A stretch of DNA of 64,000 nucleotides from Tubiluchus corallicola. Lineage: Eukaryota > Priapulida > Priapulimorpha > Priapulimorphida > Tubiluchidae. The DNA is taken from the NCBI GenBank assembly GCA_030141605.1, contig JAQGDQ010000533.1:1-64000 (forward strand), read 5' to 3'. This document shows, piece after piece, positions 48,901 to 60,373 of this stretch (positions are counted from its first letter, which is position 1; the number at the start of each line of letters is the position of its first letter). Both the position numbers and the translations under genes were made by a program. The notes under the pieces are model-generated. The model was not told the origin of the DNA. It ran no database searches and saw only the letters and a list, made by a program, of their open reading frames with translations.

Positions 48901-51900
48901 TCATCTATTTATCTAAATACAGTATGATCATTTGAGCTGATGCAATTGATATACTGTAACAAAGATAAAAAAGAATAAGCTTTTTATTTATCCTGAAATC
49001 CAGCCTGGGTCAAGTGTTATGAAGAAAATTTGTGGCTCCCTCTGTAACTAGATTGGACCTGCAGCTTTTTCAAAGTGTCAGCATTTGATTTTTGCGTTTG
49101 ATATTATTGTGGTAAATGAAACATTCAGATGTGTAATTTTCTAAAACGGATAAACTCAAGATGCATCGTTTTATCACCGCTAGCGATTTTATGTTAAAAA
49201 CAAGTGTAACACTCAAAACGATCACTAGCGGGGACACAGTCTACAAAAGGGCGAAAGAGTGACATTAAACCTGACCTTTGACCTCTTAAACCTGTGTCCA
49301 GGATGTACAGAGATATATTCAGTTAGCAGTGTCATCAGGGTTGCTACAACTAAATAAGCGTCTTCCTGTAGAGTTAAGGCAGGCACAATTATTCGCCTTC
49401 CTCGGGCAAGGCACAGTACAATGACCTTTGACCTATTGTAGTATATAGTTGGAAGACGCCCAGACTTAGGAACAGATTTTCACAGATAAAAAAGTTTAAA
49501 TTGTTAACAAACTTAAACAAATCATGCAAAATTCAACAAGACTTCAGAAAAATCAATAATCGTATAACCGACCTTTAACTTCATATTTAAGTTACGTGGG
49601 ATACAGAAAATCTTGTGATGTAAGCACACCAGACTTGGTAGTTTTTGCATCAGCAGCTAATGAATTTTCTTAGGCCATCATGAACACAAAACTGCTGAAG
49701 CTTAATACAAATGACTTTAAAGGAAAACCGGACGATTGTTTAGACTCAATGTCATTTTAATTTACTGTCCAAAATATACATTTTCTTGCCTATAAAAGTT
49801 AGCAATTGTTTCTTATATTTGAATAATTAACTTAGAAAGTTAATTAACGGCAACCGAACACAGCTATTGCTTACGTCAGAAACTAACACAGTTTGTGCAA
49901 TGGCAGGCACAGTTTGTGCGTCAAGCACGTTTCGGTAAGTGCTGCAGTACTGCTTAAACGCGTGATGTCACGAAAATGGGCTCTACGTTATATGACGTCA
50001 GAAACTAACACTGCAGTTCATGATCATGGTTATCATGATACCGCCTTCTATTTGTCGGCCACGCGAATGTGACAAAAAGGTGTCGCTGCCAATCTTAGTA
50101 GATTCACTGAGCCGTGCGTAGCTTTAAAAGTTTAACAAAATTTGAGTATCCAAGGTAATTATTATTTTGCTTTGCTTTGATTTAAAAAAGCTATTGTAGT
50201 TTTCAATATTTTAGAGCATTCTTTATTCTGAACTAATGTCTACACAATTGTCTGGTTTTCTTATTAAACATTTATATAATATCAAATATATTGAACACTT
50301 TTGAAGAGTTTTTAGGTGTCACTTACTTGGTGAGCTTTTGATTCCACTGTCCTGACTATCTGTGTCGCTTCCACTTGATTTCCTAGAGCCTCCCAATGAT
50401 CCAGAATTATTAGACTCCTCGTCGTCGTAGGCAATTCCCTGTTGTTTCAGAGCATCCGGGGCCTGGATGAGCACCTGTTTCTTCTTCTTCGGTAGCTTCA
50501 ACCTGGCCTGAGCATGTGTGTAATACAGTGCAAAGTTATTGACAATGATGGGCACTGGAAGTGAGATTGTCAGTACACCGGAAATGGCACAGGTAAAACC
50601 CACCAGCATCCCCGCTGGAGTTTTCGGCACCACGTCGCCGTACCCGATGGTTGTCATGGTGATCAGCGCCCACCAGAATCCGCGGAAGATGCTGTCGAAT
50701 TCATTATCCGGGTTGTTTTGGAATCGCTCGGCATAGTAGACCAGACTGGCGAAGATTAAAATACCGATGACAATGATCAGGATGAGAAGAAACAGTTCCT
50801 TCAACGATGCCTTGATGGTGTGAAAGAGAATCTTCAATCCGCTCAAATGCCGCGTGAGTTTGAAGATTCTGAAAATGCGCACCACGCGGAAAAAGTTCAA
50901 CGATTCGAGCGCTTTCTGCGTCACATCCGGTTTGAACATCTTGATGAAAAGTTTCAGGTAGAAAGGCATGATCGACAAGCAGTCAACGATGTTTAGAGCA
51001 TTTTTCGTAAATTCGCACTTATTTGGAGAGAAAATAAAGCGAACGATCAGTTCTACGGTAAAATAAGATGTGCAGATGTATTCTATAACGTCTAGTGAAC
51101 GATGTGGTTCACTGGTTAAACCCAGTAGATACGTTTCATTAGCAGTGGTGTTGTATGTGTAAGTAGACACCCAGACTCTGGCGCCATCTACCGTCTCTGT
51201 ACAGTAAGTTACAATGGAGATTCCAATAAAGAATAGCGACAGAAAATTGAGAAACTGGAAAACAAAAAAAATCTGTCATTTTTATTATTTAAATTAATTA
51301 TTTGTAAGACTGTACGTCTTGAAGGACAGTTGCTCTTTGCAGAGAATGGTTACAGCTTTTGGCTACGATCCGGATGTTCCGGATTCGCTGCCCAGGGCTG
51401 GATTAATCCATCAGCAGATTGAGTACATGCCTAGGGCACCAACGTTCAGGGGGCACCAAGCTGGCAAAAATGAATGGAAAACAGATAAAACTTTAATAAA
51501 GTACGTTAACTACCATAAAACTTCTTCAAAGTTTAAAATGTGAGAAAGAGATCTACAGGAGGATGAGGCACTTTGGCTGGGTTGATTTTTCATATCATTA
51601 CATAGTAAAAGTTATAAATTAATAGTTATATATATATACATATATATATATAATATTTATTTGCCATTAAAATACATTGATAATCACTGATAAAAACTTT
51701 ACAGAAATGATCAATCAGTATTAGTTAATAAAAACTTAGCTAAAGGCAAATGCGTCAGTGCAATCTAAACTACTGTGCAGTAATGGAAAGTAACGATGAA
51801 TAAAATCAAACATATTTACAACTATGCAAAAAAAATGAAAAACTATGATTTAATTAATATGGCCGTGGATATATGAATTCTGAATTAGTGTGTATGTTGT

Positions 51901-54900
51901 CGTACTGGGGTGATGGTATTTCATATCTGGTTAATATTAGTGATTTTAATTTTGTTTTAAATGTTGATACGGACTTGATTTGTTTAACCTGTAATGGTAG
52001 AGAATTCCAAAGTAGAATTGCTTGTTTGATTACAGAGTTCGTTCCATAGTGGGTGTTTGTCCTAATTTGTTTTAGATTGCTTGTTCTGGAATTAACGATA
52101 GGATTTGGAAAAAAGGTAAATCTGTTATTCTGGAATGGTTTGCTGATGTTGTTAATGTATTTAAATATCAAAAGCAGAGTAAAATATTCTTTGTGTGCTT
52201 CAATGATTGGGAATTTTAAAGTTTTTCTCAGGTTAGACGTGATAAGACTTTTTAAGTTAGTAGGACTTAAGCTAGGTCCTACGTACTAACTGTACAGTTA
52301 TGTAGGATCTAGCTCAGGTCACTGTCATTTAGCCACGTAAAAGCGTTTAGTCTTTTTGAAAGCAATCCTTTTGAGAGAGCTGCAGCTATGTTTTTGTGCC
52401 TTAGTGCCACGCAACCATTTTTGCAGGCAAAGTTTGCGTAATATTTTCAAGAAATAGGGTACTCACCACGAAACCTACAAAATATTCAACTAAAAAAATA
52501 CTTGTGATACCCTGTCTTAACAGTAGTGACATCATCATCATCATTGCATCCACCATCATTATTGTCACCATTATCGTGGTAGTTTGAGTACATCATTTAA
52601 TGACCAATTTGAAGCTTGTTTAAAAAAGACAACAGACTTTTCCTTTAACAACAGCTTTAATAAACTTCGTTTGTGGTAAAACTAAGCTAACTCTCGTCAT
52701 ATTTATCATTGTCATCATTATCATGCTAGTTTGATTATGTCACTCGATAACCAATTTAACGCTTGTTTAAAAACAGTTGAATTTTCCTTTAACAGTAGCT
52801 TTAATGAACTTCGTTTGTGGTAAAACTAAGCTAACTCTCGTCATATTTATCATTGTCATCATTATCATGCTAGTTTGATTATGTCACTCGATAACCAATT
52901 TAACGCTTGTTTAAAAACAGTGGAATTTTTCTTTAACAGTAGCTTTAATGAACTTCGTTTGTGGTAAAACTAAGCTAACTCTCGTCATATTTATCATTGT
53001 CATCATTATCATGCTAGTTTGATTATGTCACTTGATAACCAATTTAACGCTTGTTTAAAAACAGTTGAATTTTCCTTTAACAGTAGCTTTAATGATCTTC
53101 GCTTGTATTAAATCTGTGCTGACTCAAAACAATACTGATAATTATTGATCAAGGAAATATAAATTACATGCCAAATGTTGCAGCCCGATTTGCGTCACTG
53201 TGTGTTCGATGTTAATAAACAGGTACTGTTTATACGTCAGCTGGTACGCATCGATTTCTTCCTGTTCGTTTGTTTGGGGAACATACAATTTGCGAAATGC
53301 TCGTGCACTATTGATCATTAGTGGTACATACTACGTTCGCTACGGAGTTTCATTGCCAAAAGTGCTGGTATAGGCCAGACTTTATGGACAGTTTTAAACA
53401 GAAAGCAGCCGAATCATACAAGCTTGCAAAGAACGCTTTTTGGATGCAGATTTCCAATTAAAGTTTGATCAACTAAAAAGAATTCAAACCACCAGAAAGT
53501 TTTTCTCATTTTTTCCAAAATAATCAATAGCTGGAACCACAAATATTGTGAAATTTAGTGTGTTTACTACGATAGGTAAAATACTAATATTGTGTGTAAT
53601 GTGTATAGACGCCCCTATATTTTTTTAGAACAGGTCCTAATAGTTTGCTTATAGCAAAGCTCAGTCCACACTAATCGAATTTCAGTATAACTTTTTAAAT
53701 ATGACTAAGGTAATATTTCTTTAAACCATAGTCATGACGTTGCAAAGCACTTGTTAAAATTCATTCAAACATTTTTACCACGATTATAGCACAATTTTTG
53801 CACGTTACCACTACACTACCACGTATAGCAACTACTACCTCTTCTGTGTTAAGATTTGTTAGTTCGTATTATAGTGGAAATCGAGATATCGCAAAGATTT
53901 CAATCTAACCTTATTATCAATGCTGTTGCTAAGATAAACAAAAACCATGGCAACCAATTTATGAGAATAGCCTTTTATATCATTAACCATGCACTGTAAC
54001 CTAGGCTAGATGACATTTGATGCTCACACAAAGGCCCGTAATGACATGGTTGCTAGGGCTGATGCTATGTGGGACAGTCCCAGAATTCAACAGGCCACCA
54101 AGACCAATTCATGGGAAGCAATTTTTCTATAACATAACATAATATTTCCATAACATTCTGATTCAGAAAAAAACATTTGTGTTGCAATTATTTCTCAAAA
54201 GAGCTGTTCCCTGATCAGCCTGCTATCGGGTTAAACAATAATAAATAGTGATTAACCTCTAATAAACCTTTTCACAGTTCCAGCGACTGATGATGATCGT
54301 GAAAAGATCAAAGGTTAAGTGTACCAGACAACGTATTTTTGTACAATTGACAGCACCTCGCAGCCCAAGCTATTGCAACAGCAACAGTTTTAAGCTAAAA
54401 TCTTTCCTAGTTCATTTTTCATTTCACAGTTTGGTTGTGCACACGTGCAGTTGCTGTACGTCAAAGGTTAAGTGTATCATAGCAACGCGTCTTGGTTACA
54501 ACCGTCACGTGACGTCTGAGTAGGGCAAAGCCGTCTGCCGCATCAGTTCGGTAACTTCAGTTATTTTACGTGGACTTTATTTAATTATGCATTAGTTTAT
54601 AGATTGATTTACTAGCGGGATCTTACTGGGAAACAAGAAAAAATGAACTAGGTAAGGTTCTAGCTAGCTGCTACCACGGCTACTATGACAACAGCAAGGA
54701 CTGCCAGGCGTTGTCAAGTGTGCACAAAAGCGTTGTCTGGTACACTTAACTTTGGACCTTTTCACGATCATCATCAATCGCTGGAACTGTGAAAAGGCTT
54801 ATAAATCTTATCTTGTCTAAGTTAAATTTAGTTTTAGCATGTCTGTAAATTTCACTATGTAGATTGAGTTCATACCGTGAATTGGTCGTGGAAAATGGCT

Positions 54901-57099
54901 TGGCTGCTGCAAGATAATATACCACTCACACCACTATGTTTAAATTAAATAAAATTTTGAATTAGAGAGGGGTTTTGTAAAAACTAGTTCATCATGAACA
55001 CACCCAATCATGGAATTGTGAAAAGGTTTATACCCTAGTAATTAGATGCTCTTTTCCTTATAATGCTATTGTGGAAGACCACACTTGCCCCCAATACGTT
55101 TACCTGTGCCGCTGGAGATGAATACGGTTCATCCAACAACTCCCAAACTTTCGGCTGCCATCTTTCCCAGCAAGACAGCTCCGCGTGGATCTCTTCTATG
55201 CCAAATATGGCGGCTATGTCTTCATCGTCGTCATCATCTTCGTTGTTCTCGAAACCGTTCTCTCCGAATTCTTTGAGCGTCTCTTCTGCGTCGCGATGTG
55301 TACTAGTGTGTGGAAAAACAGGAAAGATTTAGTGAAGCTTTAGCCGTTGAAATGGAACCGAAAACTAAGAAACGGCAACTTAGGGAGCCGTTGATGGTTG
55401 TTTACAATGTGATGTAACGTTGTGACAGTTTTGTAAAAGAGAGAGTTAATGAGGAATGTTAATTATGCAATTGTTATGGAATTATTTGCAATTTATATAA
55501 TAATAATAATTTCGCTTAGGACATAGTCCAAGTAATTCAATACTTATTTCTAAGGTGGTCCCAACTATAATTACCCGAATGTTACTTCAATAAACCCACG
55601 TGCTTGGTCAAAGAACCAGCGGTACCACTTTTTAAGTCTTTGGTATGACTCGGTCAGGAGTAGAACCTACGACCTCCCGGGTTGAAGTGAGCACGCTACC
55701 ATTGAGCTACCCCACCCGGTATAATCGGCTAGTTAAGCCTTTCGCGTTAATAATCTACAAAAATAATCAACTTTTATTCTTTCTGTTAGCCACCTGGGAT
55801 GAGGAAAATAACCTGGTGGCGACAGTGTGTGCTTTGCGACCAAAGTTAAGTAATGCCGAACCTGGTCAGTGAATAGATGGAAAAACTATTCCTAGTGTTT
55901 TCATCTGCTGTACTGCCCAGTGTATTCACCAGAAATTCAGGCTTGCTTTTCATTGAAACAGGCACTAATTGACTCGTCCATTAATTTTACTCATCTGCCA
56001 GCTATTTATTCATTCACTCGCTCATTTCCAATTAACTCACTCATTAACACACCTAATTCGATCTCTTATTCCTCCACACATTATTCATTCATTCACTCAT
56101 TCGTTTACTTGTTATGCTTTTGTTTTGCCTTGCCATGCTATGTTTTGTTATGTTGCATTACGTAGCTTTACGTTATTATATGCTATGTTGTGGTGTGTTG
56201 TGTTACACTGTGTTACGCTACGTTATTTTATGTTGTATTGTGTTATATTGAGTTACGTTATTTATTTTGCATTGTGTTACATTACATTTAGTTATGTTAC
56301 ACGTTAGATGGATATTGTGTGGGGTTGGATGGTCAAGAGTTGTGACGTTACGTTACGGTGTGTTACGCTTTGTTGTGTTGCGATATGTTTTGTTACGCTG
56401 CCCTGTGCTGTGCTGTGCTGAGTGTTGCGATATGTTTTGTTGTGCTGTGCTGAGTTATGATAATATTTTGTTATGCTCAGATGTTTGCATGTCTGGTCTG
56501 TTTGCTTCTTGAATATTCCTTTGTTGACATTTATTTGTTTACTTTAGATTTACAGGTAGGCCTAATTACATGAGATCTACCTGCTTTATTAGCATCTGTT
56601 TTGCAGGTAGGCCTAATTACATTAAATTTACATTATTTGTTAACATCTATTTTGCAGGTAGGCCTAATTTCTCGAAATTTACCTACTTTATTAACATCTG
56701 TTTTGCTTACCTATAATTTGACCAGCAGCAGGCCTCTATCTGTTTCTCGTCAATCCCCCAGAAATTTAGTTCTTCCTCGTACAGCGGTCCGCAGACGTCG
56801 ACGGGCGCGTGCAACTTGCCAGTTCGATAATAATTTAACACGGCGGCAAAAACACCCGGATGTCGATCGAAAAAATACTCGTTCATGATTGGATCGTAGT
56901 CGGCGTTTGTCGCCTGCGTTTCCGTCAGCCATGACAGTCGAGTGTCTGGTATACTCTTGAGGGTGGTTTTGTAGGTCTCGTGACGAGTACCACCCACATT
57001 TATGATGACACGGTTATCGCGACGGTTTGGTTTCGATGTGGCAATGGACGGTTGAGAATTGTGACCGCTGCGATTGCTCTGACGTTCTGTTAAGCTCAT
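42932..57099 (-). CDS. KCNC: Shaw/Kv3 voltage-gated potassium channel
   Basis: Coding exons: 57099-56711, 55302-55104, 51254-50327, 43047-42932, joining in frame to 543 aa. The T1 tetramerisation domain (about 29-128) has [51 protein letters not shown] and the CCW zinc-site motif. Exon 2 is an acidic linker ending [16 protein letters not shown]1 is about 199-217; two N-glycosylation sites (N231, N235) lie in the S1-S2 loop; S2 is about 252-271 and S3 about 282-301. S4 has basic residues every third position (R319, R322, R325, K328, R331). The pore signature is TTIGYGD (397-403), and S6 has PVP (429-431). The product is a plasma-membrane tetramer giving fast repolarising K+ current. The C-tail is Ser-rich; exon 4 adds RRSS and RRRQS, which look like PKA sites. 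The exon 3 donor (CCAA|GTAAGT) is strong. Reading through it gives one more Lys, then TGA at 50319 (507 aa). Confidence 0.95.
44395..44460. mobile_element. Element D terminal fragment
   Basis: 'ttaatttggtgaaatcactt', 'cggtcccgaagtgagtctat' and 'taagcggcgtctactg' match the right end of element D at 21660-21718. Confidence 0.45.
44940..45625. mobile_element. Possible hAT-like element rich in ATCCGCAA motifs
   Basis: Both edges are full of ATCCGC/GCGGAT motifs. The right edge, reversed, begins TAGAGACGGGCGGTAACGG, a hAT-like start. The left end is not cleanly defined and no target duplication is seen. Lies in the last intron of the channel gene. Confidence 0.35.
46836..47435. mobile_element. 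600-bp TIR element with perfect 5-bp target duplication
   Basis: Left end TGTTGGGCGCCAAGTAATCC, right end reversed TGTAGGGCGCCGAGTAAGCC. Both continue with a CTAGCCGAAGTAGGACA block, giving about 40 bp of inverted repeat. Flanked by CTTGC at 46831-46835 and 47436-47440. No coding capacity. The 5-bp duplication with TG...CA ends does not fit hAT (8), mariner (TA) or Harbinger (3). Lies in the last channel intron. Confidence 0.85.
47712..48815. repeat. 45-bp minisatellite, about 24 units
   Basis: Units such as 'atgatagttgaatttagttg' + 'taaatgtgagaggataatg' + 'tataaa', with three recurrent variants (tgtaaatgtgag, tgtgaacatgag, tgtgaacctgag). A three-unit block repeats at a 135-bp period around 48126-48350. 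The 45-bp length keeps several frames open (300 codons on +, 264 and 200 on -). Two-base deletions near 48610 and 48740 break them, and the array lies within a channel-gene intron, so no gene is called. Confidence 0.96.
49714..50180 (-). mobile_element. Possible diverged element A copy
   Basis: Begins TTTAAAGGAAAACCGGACGA like the minus-oriented A copy at 28190 and ends near TTTTGCTTTGCTTTGATTTAAA. The interior is only weakly similar. Confidence 0.3.
51626..51654. repeat. (TA)n microsatellite
   Basis: Alternating TA with one C interruption, in the second channel intron. Confidence 0.9.
51850..52290 (-). mobile_element. 5'-truncated LINE, ORF2 C-terminal end
   Basis: The minus-strand frame has [17 protein letters not shown] upstream, then [19 protein letters not shown] and [17 protein letters not shown] followed by [10 protein letters not shown]. 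The 'LWNSLP...FK..L' block is the standard end of jockey/CR1-type ORF2. Different subfamily from the LINE at 38265. Lies in the second channel intron. Confidence 0.8.
52519..53110. repeat. 144-bp tandem repeat, nearly four units
   Basis: Starts of 'ttgtggtaaaactaagctaa' at 52671, 52815 and 52959 give a 144-bp period; a partial unit precedes them. Units also share 'atttatcattgtcatcatta' and 'cgcttgtttaaaaacagt'. Lies in the second channel intron. Confidence 0.92.
54267..54797. mobile_element. Element B, intact copy
   Basis: 531 bp with long inverted ends of about 65 bp or more, both beginning CCTTTTCACAGTTCCAGCGA (one mismatch), followed by GATGATGATCGTGAAAAG and GTTAAGTGTACCAGACAACG. No transposase. 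A further B-like end (GGAATTGTGAAAAGG) lies near 55012-55026. Lies in the second channel intron. Confidence 0.85.
55500..55724 (-). mobile_element. tRNA-derived SINE, copy 3, (ATT)n tail
   Basis: On the minus strand: box A TAGCTCAATGGTAGCG, box B AGGTTCTACTCC, then GTCATACCAAAGACTT, GTGGTACCGCTGGTTC and a 3' end CTAAGCGAAATTATTATTAT. The head is the most tRNA-like of the three copies, but the body matches the other SINEs, so it is not called as a functional tRNA. Lies in the first channel intron. Confidence 0.72.
56000..56480. repeat. Tetramer and pentamer low-complexity tract
   Basis: Starts as degenerate (ATTC/TCAT)n to about 56105, then degenerate TGTTA/TGTTG/TGCTG pentamers to about 56470. 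The open frames here arise from the repeat. Lies in the first channel intron. Confidence 0.85.
56553..56710. repeat. Three 51-bp repeats abutting the T1 exon donor
   Basis: 'caggtaggcctaatt' recurs at 56553, 56604 and 56656. On the minus strand each unit begins GCAAAACAGATGTTAATAAAG or a variant of it, and the first unit starts four bases inside the intron after the T1 exon (donor AG|GTAAGC). Confidence 0.85.
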
Positions 57100-57610
57100 T
57101 TAGAAGGCGGCCTGTGCAATCCTTTTTCAAGAAAGTTAATTTCGAAGAACGACCTGTGTCCTTCAGATATTGTTCTGCTTTGCTTCTAAACTACCTCTCC
57201 AAAATCCTACCATTTTTGCGATAACTCATTGCACTGAAAAATACCAAAAAGAAAAATAAACACAAATGGTACTGCGGTACAGCGCCCCCGTTTTCACTCA
57301 TTATTATCGATAATATTCAATATAAAAAATTTTTTCTTTAGTTCTTTTTTGTACTTGTGCGGAACCGGAGCACGTAAGGGAAGTACAATTTGCTTCATAG
57401 CCCAAACAATGTGGTGTTTGGCTGTTGTGCGCATGCGGCCATGCGCACATGTCTGAGATAACACGCTGTACGCTAGCGTTTACTCCTAGGTAGAAAAGTA
57501 CCGTCTCTATCACAGTAACAAGTGCCACGTGCTTACCGCGTACCGTTACATTCTCGAATGTGATAAAGTGTAAACTTAACGTGTGTACTTAAAACATAAA
57601 TTATTTAATA
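57100..57610. promoter_or_regulatory. Putative bidirectional promoter region
   Basis: 511 bp between the channel start codon (-) and the candidate exon at 57611 (+). At 57426-57449 there is an inverted repeat TGTGCGCATG-CGGC-CATGCGCACA. Each arm resembles an NRF-1 site (TGCGCATGCG), and the pair is symmetrical. No TATA element is evident on either side at a fixed distance. Confidence 0.45.
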
Positions 57611-57719
57611 ATGGACGCCTTGCATCCCCAAGAAATAAGTCCTGTGACTGTAAGTGAACTACAACAGCTTAATTTTTCACAGTTGCCTCTCCATGAGAAA
57701 GTTGCAGTTAAGAAAAGAG
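57611..57719 (+). CDS. Candidate first coding exon, unknown gene
   Basis: The ATG at 57611 opens MDALHPQEISPVTVSELQQL, then NFSQLPLHEKVAVKKR, ending at a donor AGAG|GTAGTT (phase 1); unspliced, the frame stops after 46 codons. The composition is protein-like (acidic start, basic end) and the frame starts just beyond a GC-containing divergent promoter. An internal ACT|GTAAGT donor (57649) and a TTTTTCACAG acceptor (57681) bound 33 in-frame bases, too short for a typical animal intron. No downstream exon was confidently joined. Family not recognised. Confidence 0.4.
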
Positions 57720-57750
57720 GTAGTTCAACACCTCATCTTCAAAAATAACT

Positions 57751-60373
57751 ACAACAGAAAATTATATATGTTTGTTACGTTTTACGCAGTATTAAAGCAA
57801 TGGCTAAACATTTTCTGAAGCAGCACCTCCACTAATTTTAGCTTCGAGCCGCTACTGCGCAGCTTCCTTATTAACTGCAACCTCTTGTATGTTTAAAGAA
57901 TAACATCATTAACAGTCACAGCCTATCACTAATAAATTATTACTTATTTAATTATTAACCCGTATAGGGTACTCTGAACAAGACCCTAGACGTTTAATTG
58001 GGAACCAAACAACCTAATGAGTATAGGCCAGTTCTTACGTATACTTAATATTAGCTTAGGTCAACGCCTTTTTTTAAGAAATTATGACTGGAAAGGTTAT
58101 TTAACCTAAGAGCCCAACAAATAGCTAAAAGGTCTGGGGCCGTTGCAGGCTCCATGAGTGGGGTTTACGATGCATTTGCTGCATTTGAGGACATCTGGAG
58201 GCTTCTTAAACATTTTAAGACAGTATTTGTCTCCTAGAACAACTTTTGGTTAAAACAAGCATTTACAGTGTTTTATATGAATCATTAAGGACTTAAAAGA
58301 CCATTTAATCAACTTTTCTTTGCATAACGTTCAAAGGGAATTTCTTTTCTGCATTTCATTTTGTTTAATTCAATTTTTATATGCTTCAAGTTTTGTTTTT
58401 ATTATAAAATTGATTCAATACGCATTTACTGTTTCTTAGCGATACAATTTTGATATTTCCTCAAACATAATCTCATTCTTGTAAAAATAATGTTATATTA
58501 ATTTTATAAATTACTGATGTATCTGAAAATAAAAACCTCGAAGTCTAAATTGAACAACTGTGACCCTGTTACAAAAATGCAGACCCAGGGTAGGCGGGGT
58601 AATCGGGAGGGCGTGCCCGAGGTACAAGGGTTGCCTGCATGCCCACCCAGTTTTTGTGTTAGAAAAGTCCTGGCCTAGGCTGCCTCCGCTGTAGGATATT
58701 TTGCGAACAGAAGTTTTTACGAGAATTCTGAACAACTTATTTGTAACAGAAAAATAAAAGTTTTCAAAATCTCGTATTTAGACCGTCCTCTCCGTAGGGG
58801 TCATCTAAGCAAAACGTTTTAATTTAATTTTTGCGAGACTTCTGTAAATGCAGGATATAAATAAATTATTATTAATTAATTTATATAATAACTAATGCAG
58901 ACCGTAAACGTACTGCAAGTTTTAAATAGTTAACCACTTTCATATTATTAACAGCAGTACGTTTAACTGTGCTCAACATTTTGTAAAAGTAAAAAATTGT
59001 TAAGAAGTGATACTTCAAACAAATTATAGGCTTACCTAATAACATACACTGCAGCAGCTGTGTGTTCTGTCAAAATATCCGTTTCATAAAATTTAAATAA
59101 ACAGTTCGCGTAGAAAAAATTCATATAAGTTTAATCACACAAAAGTGAGCTTCAAAATCATGCAAAACGACATAGAATGTTTTGCAAAATAAGAGTTGAG
59201 TCAGTCCTGGATTTATTTACATGTATAAACAATAACCACAGAAAAATATGGAATTGTGAAATAATCGACGCATGCGCAATGCCTTTCCTACCAGGTGACA
59301 TCAGGTAATACATTCTCACGGACAAGGTGCTAATAATTAAGAATGGATCATTTTTAGACGGGTATACTGAGCGAGTTTGGATCATGGTGCTAGATGTTAA
59401 TAGCTGAAAATTCAGAGTGTCCAGTTTGTGGTGAGTTCGTCTGTTCATTCGTTCATTCACTCATTCAGCACATAAATTATTTATTTACCTTGATTCTTCC
59501 ATCTTTCTTCCTTTCGTCATTCATTCGTTTATTTATTCGTTTGTTTGTTTGTGTTATTTGTTTATTCACACACTAATATTTTGTGTTAATCAGTTCGAGT
59601 CTACCTGTGTCCATACTGATTCCTTATTATTCGGTTCCTTTATTTATGTACTGTTTTTACATACTACTGCTTTGTTTGCCCGTTTGGTTATTATCAACAC
59701 ATTATTTGTTTGATTTTTTTCATCAGTTTGCTCATTTTGTGTATATTTAGATCTGTGGATGTTCATTTGTTTATTTTCCTGTTTGTTTGTTTAAATGTTT
59801 ATTTGTATGTTTGTTTGTTTGTGTTTATTTAATTGTTTGAATGTATGTCTGTCTTGTTTGTTTGTTTATTTCTTTGTATATTTATTTGATTGTTTGAATG
59901 TATGCCTACTGTTTGTTTGTTTTTCTTTTGTACCCTACTATTATCCTGCTTCTATTGATTTTCCTCTCTGTTTACACTTGTTTTGTGTCATAACTCACAC
60001 CTGTTTTAACACCCCTTTACAAGAATAATCCTATCATCCACGGGTGCGTGATTACAGGTAAAATAATAACTGATTTCCTATGAAATGAAGTGCGCATGCT
60101 CTGTGTGATCTCACCTGTCGTCAGCGTTGATTAAATAAAACAGGTGCGTTTGAGAGGTAAAGTAGTTTGTCGAAACAAGATTGTTTTGAAATGGTGAAAT
60201 GGTTATTAGAAAATCTACCAATGCAAGAATGACTTAGAAGATTCATACAATCTTCAGGATTGGTTTACCGTCCAAAAGCTGTTCTCTTGACATTCGGATG
60301 GTTCTGGTTCTTGCCATGACTTTAGCTGATCACCTTGTTATAAATACCTACAAGGCAGTAGTGATTAACAATG
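57751..60373. other. Gene-poor region
   Basis: AT-rich. A 45-codon open frame at about 58088-58239 (+) has a protein-like segment (RSGAVAGSMSGVYDAFAAFE) but no usable acceptor. 59429-59945 is low-complexity TTTG/TTTA/ATTC sequence. No exon is confidently called. Confidence 0.4.

Noticed and set aside
50539-50736. Plus-strand frame opposite the channel pore exon
   Set aside because: Antisense shadow of the conserved S5-S6 coding sequence.
55640-55724. tRNA gene on the minus strand
   Set aside because: Box A and B are good, but the downstream body is shared with two clear SINE copies and no convincing acceptor stem closes the fold.
57649-57681. 33-bp GT...AG micro-intron
   Set aside because: Far shorter than known animal introns and keeps the frame open; most likely coding or chance.
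58088-58239. 45-codon frame with the segment RSGAVAGSMSGVYDAFAAFE
   Set aside because: Looks protein-like, but an in-frame TGA lies just before it and no usable acceptor follows, so it cannot be joined to the candidate exon at 57611.
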